Shown here: one piece after another, positions 1 to 6,215 of the stretch
How the letters are laid out: every line of letters begins with the position of its first letter
How positions within the stretch are numbered: position 1 is the first letter of the stretch
Source: Bacteroidia bacterium
Lineage (GTDB): Bacteria > Bacteroidota > Bacteroidia > UBA8524
Reading direction: 5' to 3'
DNA length: 7,086 bases
Assembly: GCA_023277325.1 (NCBI GenBank)
Contig: JALRIQ010000330.1
Location: 1-7,086, forward strand
Program-made: the position numbers and the translations under genes
The notes under the pieces: generated by a model
What the model was told of the DNA's origin: nothing
Databases searched by the model: none
The model's input: only the letters and a program-made list of their open reading frames with translations

Positions 1-9
1 GTTTTCTAT

Positions 10-56
10 CAATACCAACTCGGCTTAATAGGTAAACTTTATTATACGAATTATTC
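10..56. repeat. Short motif pair shared with the 2039-2070 region
   Basis: This stretch holds TCAATACCAACT near 9-20 and, after a short A/T-rich spacer, CTTTATTATACGAATT near 37-52. The same two blocks occur in swapped order in front of the VWA gene (2039-2070). The arrangement could reflect a dispersed intergenic element with a unit of about 45 bp, cut here by the window edge. No coding potential is seen in positions 1-61. With only two copies visible, the repeat status is tentative. Confidence 0.35.
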
Positions 57-61
57 CTCTC

Positions 62-187
62 CACATCTCACGTCTTATGTCTCTCGTCTCACGTCTCTCG
101 TCTCACGTCTCTCGTCTCATGTCTCACGTCTCTCGTCTCACGTCTCATGTCTCATGTCTCACGTCTCTCGTCTCATGTCTCACGTCT
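62..187. repeat. Tandem array of eighteen 7-bp units (CNNGTCT)
   Basis: Reading in steps of seven from 62 gives 18 consecutive units with no indel. Seven are CACGTCT, five CTCGTCT, four CATGTCT, and there is one each of CACATCT and TATGTCT at the left edge. The last four bases, GTCT, are fixed in 17 of 18 units, and variation is confined to the first three. A 21-bp block (CATGTCT, CACGTCT, CTCGTCT) occurs at 118 and again at 153, suggesting higher-order duplication. Because 7 is not a multiple of 3 the array reads through all frames; the plus-strand open frame beginning at 77 is a by-product and not a gene. Similar GAGACGTGAGAC-type intergenic repeats are, from memory, seen in Bacteroidota. 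Function is unknown. Confidence 0.95.
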
Positions 188-470
188 CCAATCCTTCCAT
201 TTTCTCCCGAACGGCAGCTTTCATCCCTTCTTTTTCCTTCTCAGCAAGACTGTGATGATTTAAATGCTCATCCATTCCATTCTGCAGAATTAGGTCGATT
301 ACCTCATTTTGCTTTTCATAGGCCGCACAGTACTTACATGCCTGCTTATGCAAATGAAGCTGGAACTTTTCCAAAGGATTGAGTCCGAAGTGCATTTTTT
401 TCTCAATCAGCTGCGTTGCGCGCTTGCATGAAAGCATCAGCCAATGCATAAAAACGGTCACTATCTTCAT
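180..470 (-). CDS. Small zinc-finger-like (zf-HC2/anti-sigma-type) protein
   Basis: The 96-residue product carries Cys15 followed by H41-x3-C45-x2-C48, with the pattern SCKRATQLIEKK...LHLHKQACKYC...YEKQ. This is the layout of small Bacteroidota proteins related to the zinc-binding N-terminal domain of anti-sigma factors, which usually sit directly downstream of an ECF sigma-factor gene. No membrane segment follows, so it is a short soluble form; the C-terminal third is charged and probably helical. The start is uncertain: ATG codons lie at 470, 449 and 437, and family members often begin only a few residues before the first Cys, which favours 449 or 437. The last codons (Glu-Thr-stop) are made from the adjoining 7-bp repeats. 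No sigma-factor gene is visible upstream, only an mscS remnant, so its partner is missing or elsewhere. The family assignment rests on motif recognition alone. Confidence 0.7.
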   Translation of the reverse strand: MKIVTVFMHWLMLSCKRATQLIEKKMHFGLNPLEKFQLHLHKQACKYCAAYEKQNEVIDLILQNGMDEHLNHHSLAEKEKEGMKAAVREKMEGLET

Positions 471-514
471 TCTGCGTGTTTAAACCATGTTCTGTCAAGG
501 CAAGAGCGTAATTG

Positions 515-522
515 TACCTTTG
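515..522 (+). promoter_or_regulatory. TACCTTTG, match to Bacteroidota -7 element
   Basis: TACCTTTG followed by C is a full match to the TAnnTTTG -7 consensus of the primary Bacteroidota sigma factor. No TTG lies at the expected 17-23 bases upstream. On the plus strand it would drive transcription antisense to the mscS remnant, with no gene in that direction before 2084. It may be a relic promoter, an antisense promoter or a chance match. Confidence 0.25.
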
Positions 523-540
523 CGCGGTGGAGAATCTGCT

Positions 541-719
541 TTAAGAAGGCCCAATATTGGCCTTTTCAAAACTCTTGCGTATCAATTTACCTACACGTTT
601 CAGTAGCCATAGTCCAGCAAAGAGTTTAACTATGGCGAGTACAAGTTTTGGCCCGTAAGTGGCGGCCATTTCAACAAGTTTGGTAGTCAGGGTTTCAATC
701 AGTTCTGCACTTTTTCCAT
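541..719 (-). pseudogene. 5' remnant of an MscS-family mechanosensitive channel gene
   Basis: The minus strand encodes ETLTTKL...YGPKLVLAIVKLFAGLWLLKR..KLIRKSFEKANIGPS and then a stop. This resembles the N-terminal transmembrane helix and the following basic segment of small MscS channels, which are normally about 270-300 residues with two more membrane helices, a pore helix and a beta domain. All of that is absent: the frame stops at 541-543, and no continuation is found in any frame before the next gene. There is also a lesion near the start. ATG at 719 opens Met-Glu-Lys-Val-Gln in one frame while the homologous Leu-Ile-Glu-Thr-Leu continues in another, so a single missing base would explain the break. 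An in-frame start at 765 gives a 74-residue product with an atypical N-terminus. This is most likely a decayed gene truncated by a deletion ending near 541. Confidence 0.65.
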
Positions 720-839
720 GCTTGCACGTATTAATTTTTCTTTTTTGAATGAGAAAATAATACAAATAATTTCTGGCTTTTGATAACCAAACACCTTGTT
801 GACTGGCGCTCAGGCTCCTACGTCCGGTGAATTAGTCGG

Positions 840-1949
840 CTAGCTCGATGGTTTACCCATAAAGACCTCACCCATGGGATTGCGTTGCGCTTTTTTATGT
901 AGCATACGTTGAATTTCTGCACAGGCTTCATCTGCCTCTTCGAAATACATGTCATCATCCATGCTATCCTGCAGTATCATGTCGTAATAAATGGTCGGGT
1001 CCTGGTATTCCTCAGATTGATTCATGGCCAAAAACTCGTCATGAACGGGCCAAGGATGACTCAATCGAAATAAGCCGCGTTCTGCATCATAAGCCACCAG
1101 AGAAACCTTAAATGGATTACTGCTCAATTCTGGCAAAACAAAGATGATCACGTGGCGCAAAAAGGTGCCTTCCGGGTAGGCATAGCCAAGCGAAAAGAGC
1201 TTATACAACATCCGCTGATGCGGAATTTTCGCCTGATGCAAAGCTAGCGCCAACTCCTTGCTGGCCTCCTCAATTTCTTTAACTGGTGACTGTTTGACAA
1301 TTTCATCATACCTGGAAATCCAACGGTGGCTATTGCTCAGGTATTGATAATTGCCCAGACTTTTTTTGTAATTGAACGCAGAAGATTCCTCCAAAACATA
1401 ACCAGGGTAATAGAAGAGGAAGCCATTTTCTTTTCCCCATTCTACCTCTAAAAGCATGGTGAGAATTCCCGGACTGATGTGGTTGTATTCGGGATGATAT
1501 AATCCCAAAACACTCATTATTCCGTGCTCACCAATATCAAATACAGAAGCCGCTACCAATACTTCATTATCATATACTTTAACATGATAACTCTGGAAGA
1601 TTTTTCGGTCGAGCGAATCGTACAAGAAGGAGCTTAGCTCGGGAAAGACAAATCCCTTAAAACGGTGTTTGGTGCGCCGATAAAGTTCTTCCATCTGCGC
1701 ACATAGCTTAATTGGTCCGATTTCTATGCGCAATGATTTTGCCTTACTCAAAAGCCTGCGATGCGTTTTTTTAAACGCATGATTGGCTAAGGGTAACCGA
1801 ATGTTTACGACGGTGCATAGTTGTCCGTCGAGGCATAAAAAGCGATTGCGGAATAGTCCATTGCTGCTACGAAACCATCCTCCAGCCAGGTAACGGTCTA
1901 ATCTTTTGGCAGATAGCTTTCGGGGTTTATAAAATTCAACCAGCGGCAT
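840..1949 (-). CDS. Ate/Bpt-like aminoacyl-tRNA-protein transferase (GNAT fold)
   Basis: This 369-residue protein resembles arginyl/leucyl-tRNA-protein transferases, which add an amino acid from aminoacyl-tRNA to protein N-termini for N-degron turnover. The N-terminal part has a GW..S.GLFR segment (24-34) and KKTHRRLLSKAKSL (60-73), matching the conserved SqRR-type motif, then YRRTKHR (90-96). The GNAT-like core has a beta hairpin (123-150), LLEVEWGKENGF (166-177) and FYYPGYVL...FNYKKSLGNYQYL (179-204), corresponding to the family's YLGYWI...MxYKxxFxPxE block. It lacks the usual N-terminal CPYL/double-Cys cluster. Residues after about 205 form a 165-residue extension, with an acidic DSMDDD...EEADEA stretch, that ordinary Bpt/Ate proteins (about 240 residues) do not have. 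The gene is divergent from the VWA gene with a 134-bp gap. Substrate and donor tRNA cannot be told from sequence; a general GNAT acyltransferase is the alternative. Confidence 0.7.
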   Translation of the reverse strand: MPLVEFYKPRKLSAKRLDRYLAGGWFRSSNGLFRNRFLCLDGQLCTVVNIRLPLANHAFKKTHRRLLSKAKSLRIEIGPIKLCAQMEELYRRTKHRFKGFVFPELSSFLYDSLDRKIFQSYHVKVYDNEVLVAASVFDIGEHGIMSVLGLYHPEYNHISPGILTMLLEVEWGKENGFLFYYPGYVLEESSAFNYKKSLGNYQYLSNSHRWISRYDEIVKQSPVKEIEEASKELALALHQAKIPHQRMLYKLFSLGYAYPEGTFLRHVIIFVLPELSSNPFKVSLVAYDAERGLFRLSHPWPVHDEFLAMNQSEEYQDPTIYYDMILQDSMDDDMYFEEADEACAEIQRMLHKKAQRNPMGEVFMGKPSS

Positions 1950-2038
1950 GTTTACTATTCTCAGTGTTCCGGGATAAAACTAAGTCGGACGAAGTTAGTA
2001 AAAAAGAAAAGGAGCGGTATGCGAAGCTTTGCGACAAG

Positions 2039-2070
2039 CTTTATACGAATTTCAATACAAACTGAGTTTT
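2039..2070. repeat. Second copy of the TTATACGAATT / CAATAC-AACT motif pair
   Basis: CTTTATACGAATT runs directly into TCAATACAAACTGAG in the ate-like/VWA intergenic region. Both blocks recur in the first 56 bases of the window with one or two mismatches and reversed order. The copy lies 14-45 bases before the VWA start codon, so it may overlap that gene's leader or promoter. Just before it, two AAGCTT hexamers (2024-2043) flank a six-base spacer and could form a weak stem. No TAnnTTTG -7 element is evident for the VWA gene. Confidence 0.35.
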
Positions 2071-2083
2071 AATCTTAAGCCCT

Positions 2084-4372
2084 ATGAAACAATTACTTTT
2101 TATCCTCACCCTATTAGTTGGCCATTTTGCCCTCGGCCAAGGAAGCGTTAATCTGCAAGTTGAAGTTCACGACGGAAAGAAAAAGCCCATTGCCTACGCG
2201 GCGGTGGTATTGATTGAAACCAGCACCCAAGATCGTATTGAGAAAAAAGCAGACGGGATGGGAAAGGTGAGCTTTTATATTGATCAAGGTAGGCTGTGGA
2301 AGCTTTACGTGAACAATTTCGACATGGAACGTGAGATAGAAGTTCCGGAAAAGGGGCAAAGTAACCGAAGTATGTCGCTCACCTATAACCCAGCATTTGC
2401 CAACAGGAAAGCCCAACAAACAAATGATCGCTCAAATATTGTTTGGGGGGAACAGCATTATACAGGCAAAGAAGCACCTACTCCCGGGCATGCCATGTTG
2501 CGGATTGCAGTAAAAAGCAGATCCGGTTATGTTCAGCCAGGCATGGAAGTGCGGGTGGTGCATGTGGCCACCAAGACGGGCTATACAGCACGCACCGACG
2601 CAAGAGGAATGGCGGCCTTTATGGTTGGACAAGGCTTGAGTTATGATATTGACGTAGAGGATGCCTTGAATATTTCGTATGTCGATGTTAAAAAAAGGGA
2701 TGGATTGGTTTTGACCAATACCGTACAATACGATAAGCCTAAAGTGAATGAAACGGTGGATGGCGATACCATCGTGCAGCATATATTAAAAGATGAGGCC
2801 GCTTCCGGTCGAGCTTTTTATACCGTGAAAGTGCATAAATCTGGCGTCGGAACAGGGTCAAACGAGACCATCTACCTGGAGGAAATCCATGGAAAAAAAG
2901 TATATGTCGGCTATACCGATGGTACTGGTGAGGCCAAGTTTCTCCTACCGATTGGTAAGAAATACATGATTCACTTCAATTATCAAAGGGATGTGGATGT
3001 CATTGACTTGAGCAAATCTTTTGGCTATGTGAATGGTGCAATGGAACTTACCTATATCCCTAACCCCAAGCTCGAACATCCTGAATTATTTATTCCCGGC
3101 AGAGAAGAACTGTTCTTGGTCGAATTTGAAAGCTTCCTGAAGAAACAATACCCTGCACCGATTCAGCCACAAAAAGTTGGACTCTTTCTGAAGTGGGGAA
3201 ATGTTTTTAACCCCAAAACAAAAGAAGCATTGCTCGAAATTGGCTATACGGCAAAGGGCAGCGGACTGACCCTTCCTGGTAATTATTCTTTTGTCTTGGA
3301 TAAGAGCGGATCCATGGCCGGGTATTACCGCATAGAAATGCTTAAAACCTCCTTAATCGACTTGGTCAATCAGCTTAGCCCGAATGATTATCTATCCATA
3401 TTCACTTTTGATGATAAAATGGAAACCATTTTTCCTCATCAAAAACTCGGAAATAATAAACAGGTTTTGATAAAGGCAATTGAAGGCATTGAAGCCGGAG
3501 GAGGAACAGATATGCTTGAGGCAATGAAAGCTGGATATGAGGCGGTAATGAGTCGCTATTCTGAGAAACAAAATAATCGGGTGATTCTTCTAAGCGACGG
3601 CTATGATAGCAATCAACCAGAAGTGCTCGAATCCATTCAAAAGCCTTATACCGACAAAGTTTTATGCACCACAGTGGGTGTAGGAGAGGACTATAATTAT
3701 GCCCTGCTCAAACTTCTCGCTGAAAAGGGAAGAGGGGTTGTGCACCATGTGGCGGATAGCACCGCATTTCGGGAAGTGTTCATGAATCGGGTGTTGAAAG
3801 AAATGAATCCTGTGGCATACGATGTTCGTTTAGAAGTAGTTTACGACGATGTGCTGAAATGTGAACATTTGTATGGAAAGTCACCTTTGCACGGATCAAA
3901 TAATCCGATGGTTTACACGATTCCAAACCTCTACGATGGGGCCAATGGGGTAGCACTTGCCTTATTCAGTATTCGTGCAAGTAATCCGGATATTGCCAAG
4001 CACAAGGTAACGGTTCGCATTCGGTATAAGGAAGAAGTTGATGGTCCGGATAAAGTGGTGGAACAAAGCCTTGCCCCTCAATGGCAAGAGGGAGATGGAA
4101 GTCTCAAACTGGCAGTAGAGGCAGAACAGAAAAAGCTGTATGCCATTGCAGAAATTAACAGGGCCCTGAAGGTGATGTCGGATGCCTATACCGTAGGAAA
4201 TAATGCCCGTGCGCAACAGGTGCTTGAAGAAACAATTCAACGCATGAATGAACTTTATCCAAAGGCAGAGGATGCCGATGTAAAAAAGCTGGTAGACAGC
4301 ATGGAAGGCTATTTGGAAGCCTTTAAAAATTTGGCCAGAAAGAATGCGCTAAAACAAAAAAAGGGACCTTAG
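2084..4372 (+). CDS. Secreted VWA-domain protein with three beta-sandwich repeats
   Basis: The 762-residue product starts with a Sec signal peptide (MKQLLFILTLLVGHFALGQ, probable cleavage after Gly18), so it is exported. Three similar domains follow at about 22-102, 138-217 and 244-326. Each contains D-x-x-G-x-[AV]-x-F-x4-G-x-x-[YW] and ends in a [ST]-x-x-Y-x-x-P-like strand, as in carboxypeptidase-regulatory/CnaB-like folds. A VWA domain spans about 395-575 with a complete MIDAS: DKSGS (Asp406, Ser408, Ser410), Thr475 in GGGTD, and Asp505 in LLSDG, so metal-dependent binding is expected. The C-terminal part (580-762) has a beta-rich region, then a helical tail with EINRALKVMSDAY. No T9SS sorting domain, lipobox or C-terminal membrane anchor is seen, so a periplasmic or outer-membrane-associated role in protein-protein or surface interaction is likely. 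No Shine-Dalgarno is obvious. The ligand is unknown. Confidence 0.9.
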   Translation: MKQLLFILTLLVGHFALGQGSVNLQVEVHDGKKKPIAYAAVVLIETSTQDRIEKKADGMGKVSFYIDQGRLWKLYVNNFDMEREIEVPEKGQSNRSMSLTYNPAFANRKAQQTNDRSNIVWGEQHYTGKEAPTPGHAMLRIAVKSRSGYVQPGMEVRVVHVATKTGYTARTDARGMAAFMVGQGLSYDIDVEDALNISYVDVKKRDGLVLTNTVQYDKPKVNETVDGDTIVQHILKDEAASGRAFYTVKVHKSGVGTGSNETIYLEEIHGKKVYVGYTDGTGEAKFLLPIGKKYMIHFNYQRDVDVIDLSKSFGYVNGAMELTYIPNPKLEHPELFIPGREELFLVEFESFLKKQYPAPIQPQKVGLFLKWGNVFNPKTKEALLEIGYTAKGSGLTLPGNYSFVLDKSGSMAGYYRIEMLKTSLIDLVNQLSPNDYLSIFTFDDKMETIFPHQKLGNNKQVLIKAIEGIEAGGGTDMLEAMKAGYEAVMSRYSEKQNNRVILLSDGYDSNQPEVLESIQKPYTDKVLCTTVGVGEDYNYALLKLLAEKGRGVVHHVADSTAFREVFMNRVLKEMNPVAYDVRLEVVYDDVLKCEHLYGKSPLHGSNNPMVYTIPNLYDGANGVALALFSIRASNPDIAKHKVTVRIRYKEEVDGPDKVVEQSLAPQWQEGDGSLKLAVEAEQKKLYAIAEINRALKVMSDAYTVGNNARAQQVLEETIQRMNELYPKAEDADVKKLVDSMEGYLEAFKNLARKNALKQKKGP

Positions 4373-4385
4373 TCGTCCCTTTTTT
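4357..4385. terminator. Bidirectional intrinsic terminator between convergent genes
   Basis: AAAAAAGGGAC (4357-4367) pairs with GTCCCTTTTTT (4375-4385): 11 bp around a seven-base loop, with a T-run on the plus strand and, by symmetry, on the minus strand. The VWA gene's TAG stop (4370-4372) is in the loop, and its last residues (QKKGP) are encoded by the left arm. The minus-strand SRPBCC gene ends at 4402, 17 bases away, so the same hairpin can stop transcription from both sides. Confidence 0.9.
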
Positions 4386-4401
4386 ACTCTGTTTTTTCAG
4401 G

Positions 4402-5424
4402 TCACTTCATTGGATAGCAAACCCGTGTATGAATCTGCATCGGGTCAGAAACCTCAGAAGGATCATTCACATAAATTTCTGTTGGCGTATCACCGAGTAC
4501 CATACCGGTTTCTTCGGCATGAGCAGCAATGGCCATATGTGCTTTCATGCTGTTCTCATAAGGACCGAAGAAATCAACAACCAAAGCTATCATCGGCTCG
4601 ACTTTCTTGAAAATAACAGCGCCTTCTGATTTCCCTTCTTTATTTACGGGAATACCACATTCTACAACGGCAATCCCGTTTTCTTCATTCCAAAGGTGGT
4701 AGGTCGCATAAACTGGCCCGGTAATTTCTAGATTCTGCATACCAGCCTGAACCATGATTTCGCCATATCCGCGCTCTAGGAATGCACTTAAGGCTTCAAT
4801 TTCTGTAGTGTCGGTAAGCGTTAAAGCCATCATTTCAGGCATTTTTTCTTCTCTTAAGCCCTCTACTTTTCCGGGAGTTTCAGGTTCATCAGGCATGCTT
4901 TCCGCATTGCTTTTAATGAGCGCTAAACCTTGATCGAACATGTTGTTCAGGACATTCTCCATAACAAAGATTTGAAACTTGCCCCAGAATCCTTTGGCAA
5001 CCATGGGCATTCTTTGGGTTACTTTCGTTTCATTCTCTCCAACAGATTCAAAATAATAGCCCGCAACCGCAGGTTCCCATTCGCCAAACTCAAGGCTTAC
5101 AATTACAGAATCAGGAGCGTTACTATTCGTAATAGTTAGTTTACCTGTTCCAATGTCTGAGTTCTTGCTATCCCAGGTATACCAAGCACCTGCGCCTGCG
5201 CTATTTTCACTGTAGGCCATCACAGAAGTTGTGTCCATCAAATACCAGGGCGACCATTTGGTCCAGTTCGTCAGCTCATTCACCATTTTAAAGGGTTTGT
5301 CGGCTGGAGTGGCCACGATGATAGAACGCTCAACGACACGTTCTGATGGCATGAAAGCCACAGCAATGGCAAGAATAATCACCAAGGAGGCCAATGCAAT
5401 TAGAATTCCTTTTAATATTTTCAT
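4402..5424 (-). CDS. Membrane-anchored SRPBCC plus GyrI-like domain protein
   Basis: The 340-residue product has one N-terminal membrane segment (about 5-25, ILIALASLVIILAIAVAFM), which probably anchors it to the inner membrane with the rest outside the cytoplasm. Residues about 31-178 match a polyketide-cyclase/SRPBCC fold (V-ATPADKPFKMVNELTNWTKWSPW, later GAGAWYTWDSKN and the closing helix LNNMFDQGLALIKSN). Residues about 198-340 look like a GyrI-like/AraC effector-binding domain (ITGPVYATYHLW, ALVVDFFGPYENSMKAH, EIYVNDP near the C-terminus). Both folds bind small hydrophobic or amphipathic ligands, and the fusion is familiar in Bacteroidota, but its physiological ligand is not known to me. 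The start ATG at 5424 directly precedes the membrane segment. The gene lies 66 bp downstream of mnmD on the same strand and may be cotranscribed with it, as no good terminator is seen between them. Confidence 0.85.
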   Translation of the reverse strand: MKILKGILIALASLVIILAIAVAFMPSERVVERSIIVATPADKPFKMVNELTNWTKWSPWYLMDTTSVMAYSENSAGAGAWYTWDSKNSDIGTGKLTITNSNAPDSVIVSLEFGEWEPAVAGYYFESVGENETKVTQRMPMVAKGFWGKFQIFVMENVLNNMFDQGLALIKSNAESMPDEPETPGKVEGLREEKMPEMMALTLTDTTEIEALSAFLERGYGEIMVQAGMQNLEITGPVYATYHLWNEENGIAVVECGIPVNKEGKSEGAVIFKKVEPMIALVVDFFGPYENSMKAHMAIAAHAEETGMVLGDTPTEIYVNDPSEVSDPMQIHTRVCYPMK

Positions 5425-5490
5425 AGCATAGATTTTGAGGTACTAAGTAAAGGAAAAAAAACGCTTTGCCTTGATTATTTGATAAATAGC

Positions 5491-6147
5491 TCACTTTAAT
5501 TGGGCGCGAATCATCTCTTTTTTCCCCGGAGGGCCGGGCAATCTGCTCACCTCAAAGCCCAGAGCTTCCAGATTTCTTCGGAATTGACCTTGAGCACAGT
5601 AGGTAACGAGAAGTCCTGTTGGTTTTAAAACTTCAGCGGCCTTGGTTAAATACTCGGTCGACCATACTTCATTTTGTTTAGAAGGGGCAAATGCATCATA
5701 GTAAATCAGGTCAATGGAATTTGCAGGCAAATCCAATTCTAGGAAATCGCCTTGCCACTTATAGCAGCGATGTGCCATTTCCCAAGCTTCCCAAGAATTC
5801 CACACCAATTCATGCAAACGTTTCCATTCGCCAAATAACTCAAGTGATTCGGCATAATTTAAGGTGTCGAGTTGTGCGGGTTGAAGAGGAAATTTCTCCA
5901 CGGTACAATAAGACAAGGTTTGTTTTGTGGATGCGGCATGTTTTAAACTCAATAGGGCATTTAGTCCAGTGCCGAAGCCAAATTCAAGAATAGCAACTTT
6001 GTCGGAGTCAATTCGTGCAAGTCCTTCCTGGATATAGACATACTGCGATTCAGTGATTGCTCCATGCAAGGAATGATAGGTTTCATCCAGATCGGGCAGA
6101 TACAAAGTCATTGAACCATCTTTACATTGTCGCGTTTCTATATTCAT
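5491..6147 (-). CDS. mnmD: tRNA 5-aminomethyl-2-thiouridine methyltransferase MnmD
   Basis: The product is 218 residues from ATG 6147. It transfers methyl from S-adenosylmethionine to nm5(s2)U at the tRNA wobble position (U34), giving mnm5(s2)U, downstream of MnmE/MnmG. Family marks: D-ETYHSLHGAITES (21-34), the SAM loop LEFGFGTGLNAL (54-65), YYDAFAPSKQNEVW (149-162, the DAFxPxxxPxxW motif) and RLPGPPGKKEM (202-212). The frame stays open to 6216, but the added 23 residues (cysteine- and lysine-rich) do not fit the family, and 6147 leaves a clean divergent spacer to the SDR gene. The protein is the stand-alone methyltransferase form, without the FAD oxidoreductase half found in E. coli MnmC; a separate FAD oxidoreductase gene begins about 730 bp away on the other strand. 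Confidence 0.93.
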   Translation of the reverse strand: MNIETRQCKDGSMTLYLPDLDETYHSLHGAITESQYVYIQEGLARIDSDKVAILEFGFGTGLNALLSLKHAASTKQTLSYCTVEKFPLQPAQLDTLNYAESLELFGEWKRLHELVWNSWEAWEMAHRCYKWQGDFLELDLPANSIDLIYYDAFAPSKQNEVWSTEYLTKAAEVLKPTGLLVTYCAQGQFRRNLEALGFEVSRLPGPPGKKEMIRAQLK

Positions 6148-6167
6148 GCAAATAAAATTAGCACCTG

Positions 6168-6175
6168 CGAAGATA
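6168..6175 (-). promoter_or_regulatory. Candidate -7 element (TATCTTCG) for mnmD
   Basis: On the minus strand TATCTTCG followed by C matches TAnnTTTG at all but one position and ends 20 bases before the mnmD ATG, a typical spacing for Bacteroidota genes with short leaders. No TTG is found at the expected -33 position, so the call is tentative. Confidence 0.3.
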
Positions 6176-6215
6176 CAGCGGGAAGAATTGCCTTTTTTTG
6201 TGTAAATTATGGGCA

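Noticed and set aside
62..187. CRISPR array
   Set aside because: The units are 7 bp and contiguous, with no spacers and no cas genes nearby.
77..382. Plus-strand open frame of 101 codons with Ser/His/Val-rich repeats
   Set aside because: Its first half is the translated 7-bp array and its second half is antisense to the zinc-finger-like gene; it has no domain and is a by-product of the repeat.
406..540. Open minus-strand stretch after the mscS stop, same frame, ending ...DRFYALADAFMQARNAAD
   Set aside because: It reads like possible protein and overlaps the zinc-finger gene start as a sigma-factor C-terminus might, but 45 open codons are expected by chance often enough, it has no start codon and no recognisable motif.
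546..564. Plus-strand hairpin AAGGCC/GGCCTT followed by TTTT as a terminator
   Set aside because: It lies in the mscS remnant coding sequence, has only a 6-bp stem and a short T run, and no plus-strand gene precedes it.
766..839. Terminator after the Ate-like gene
   Set aside because: The region has short GC-rich segments but no convincing stem followed by a T-run on the minus strand.
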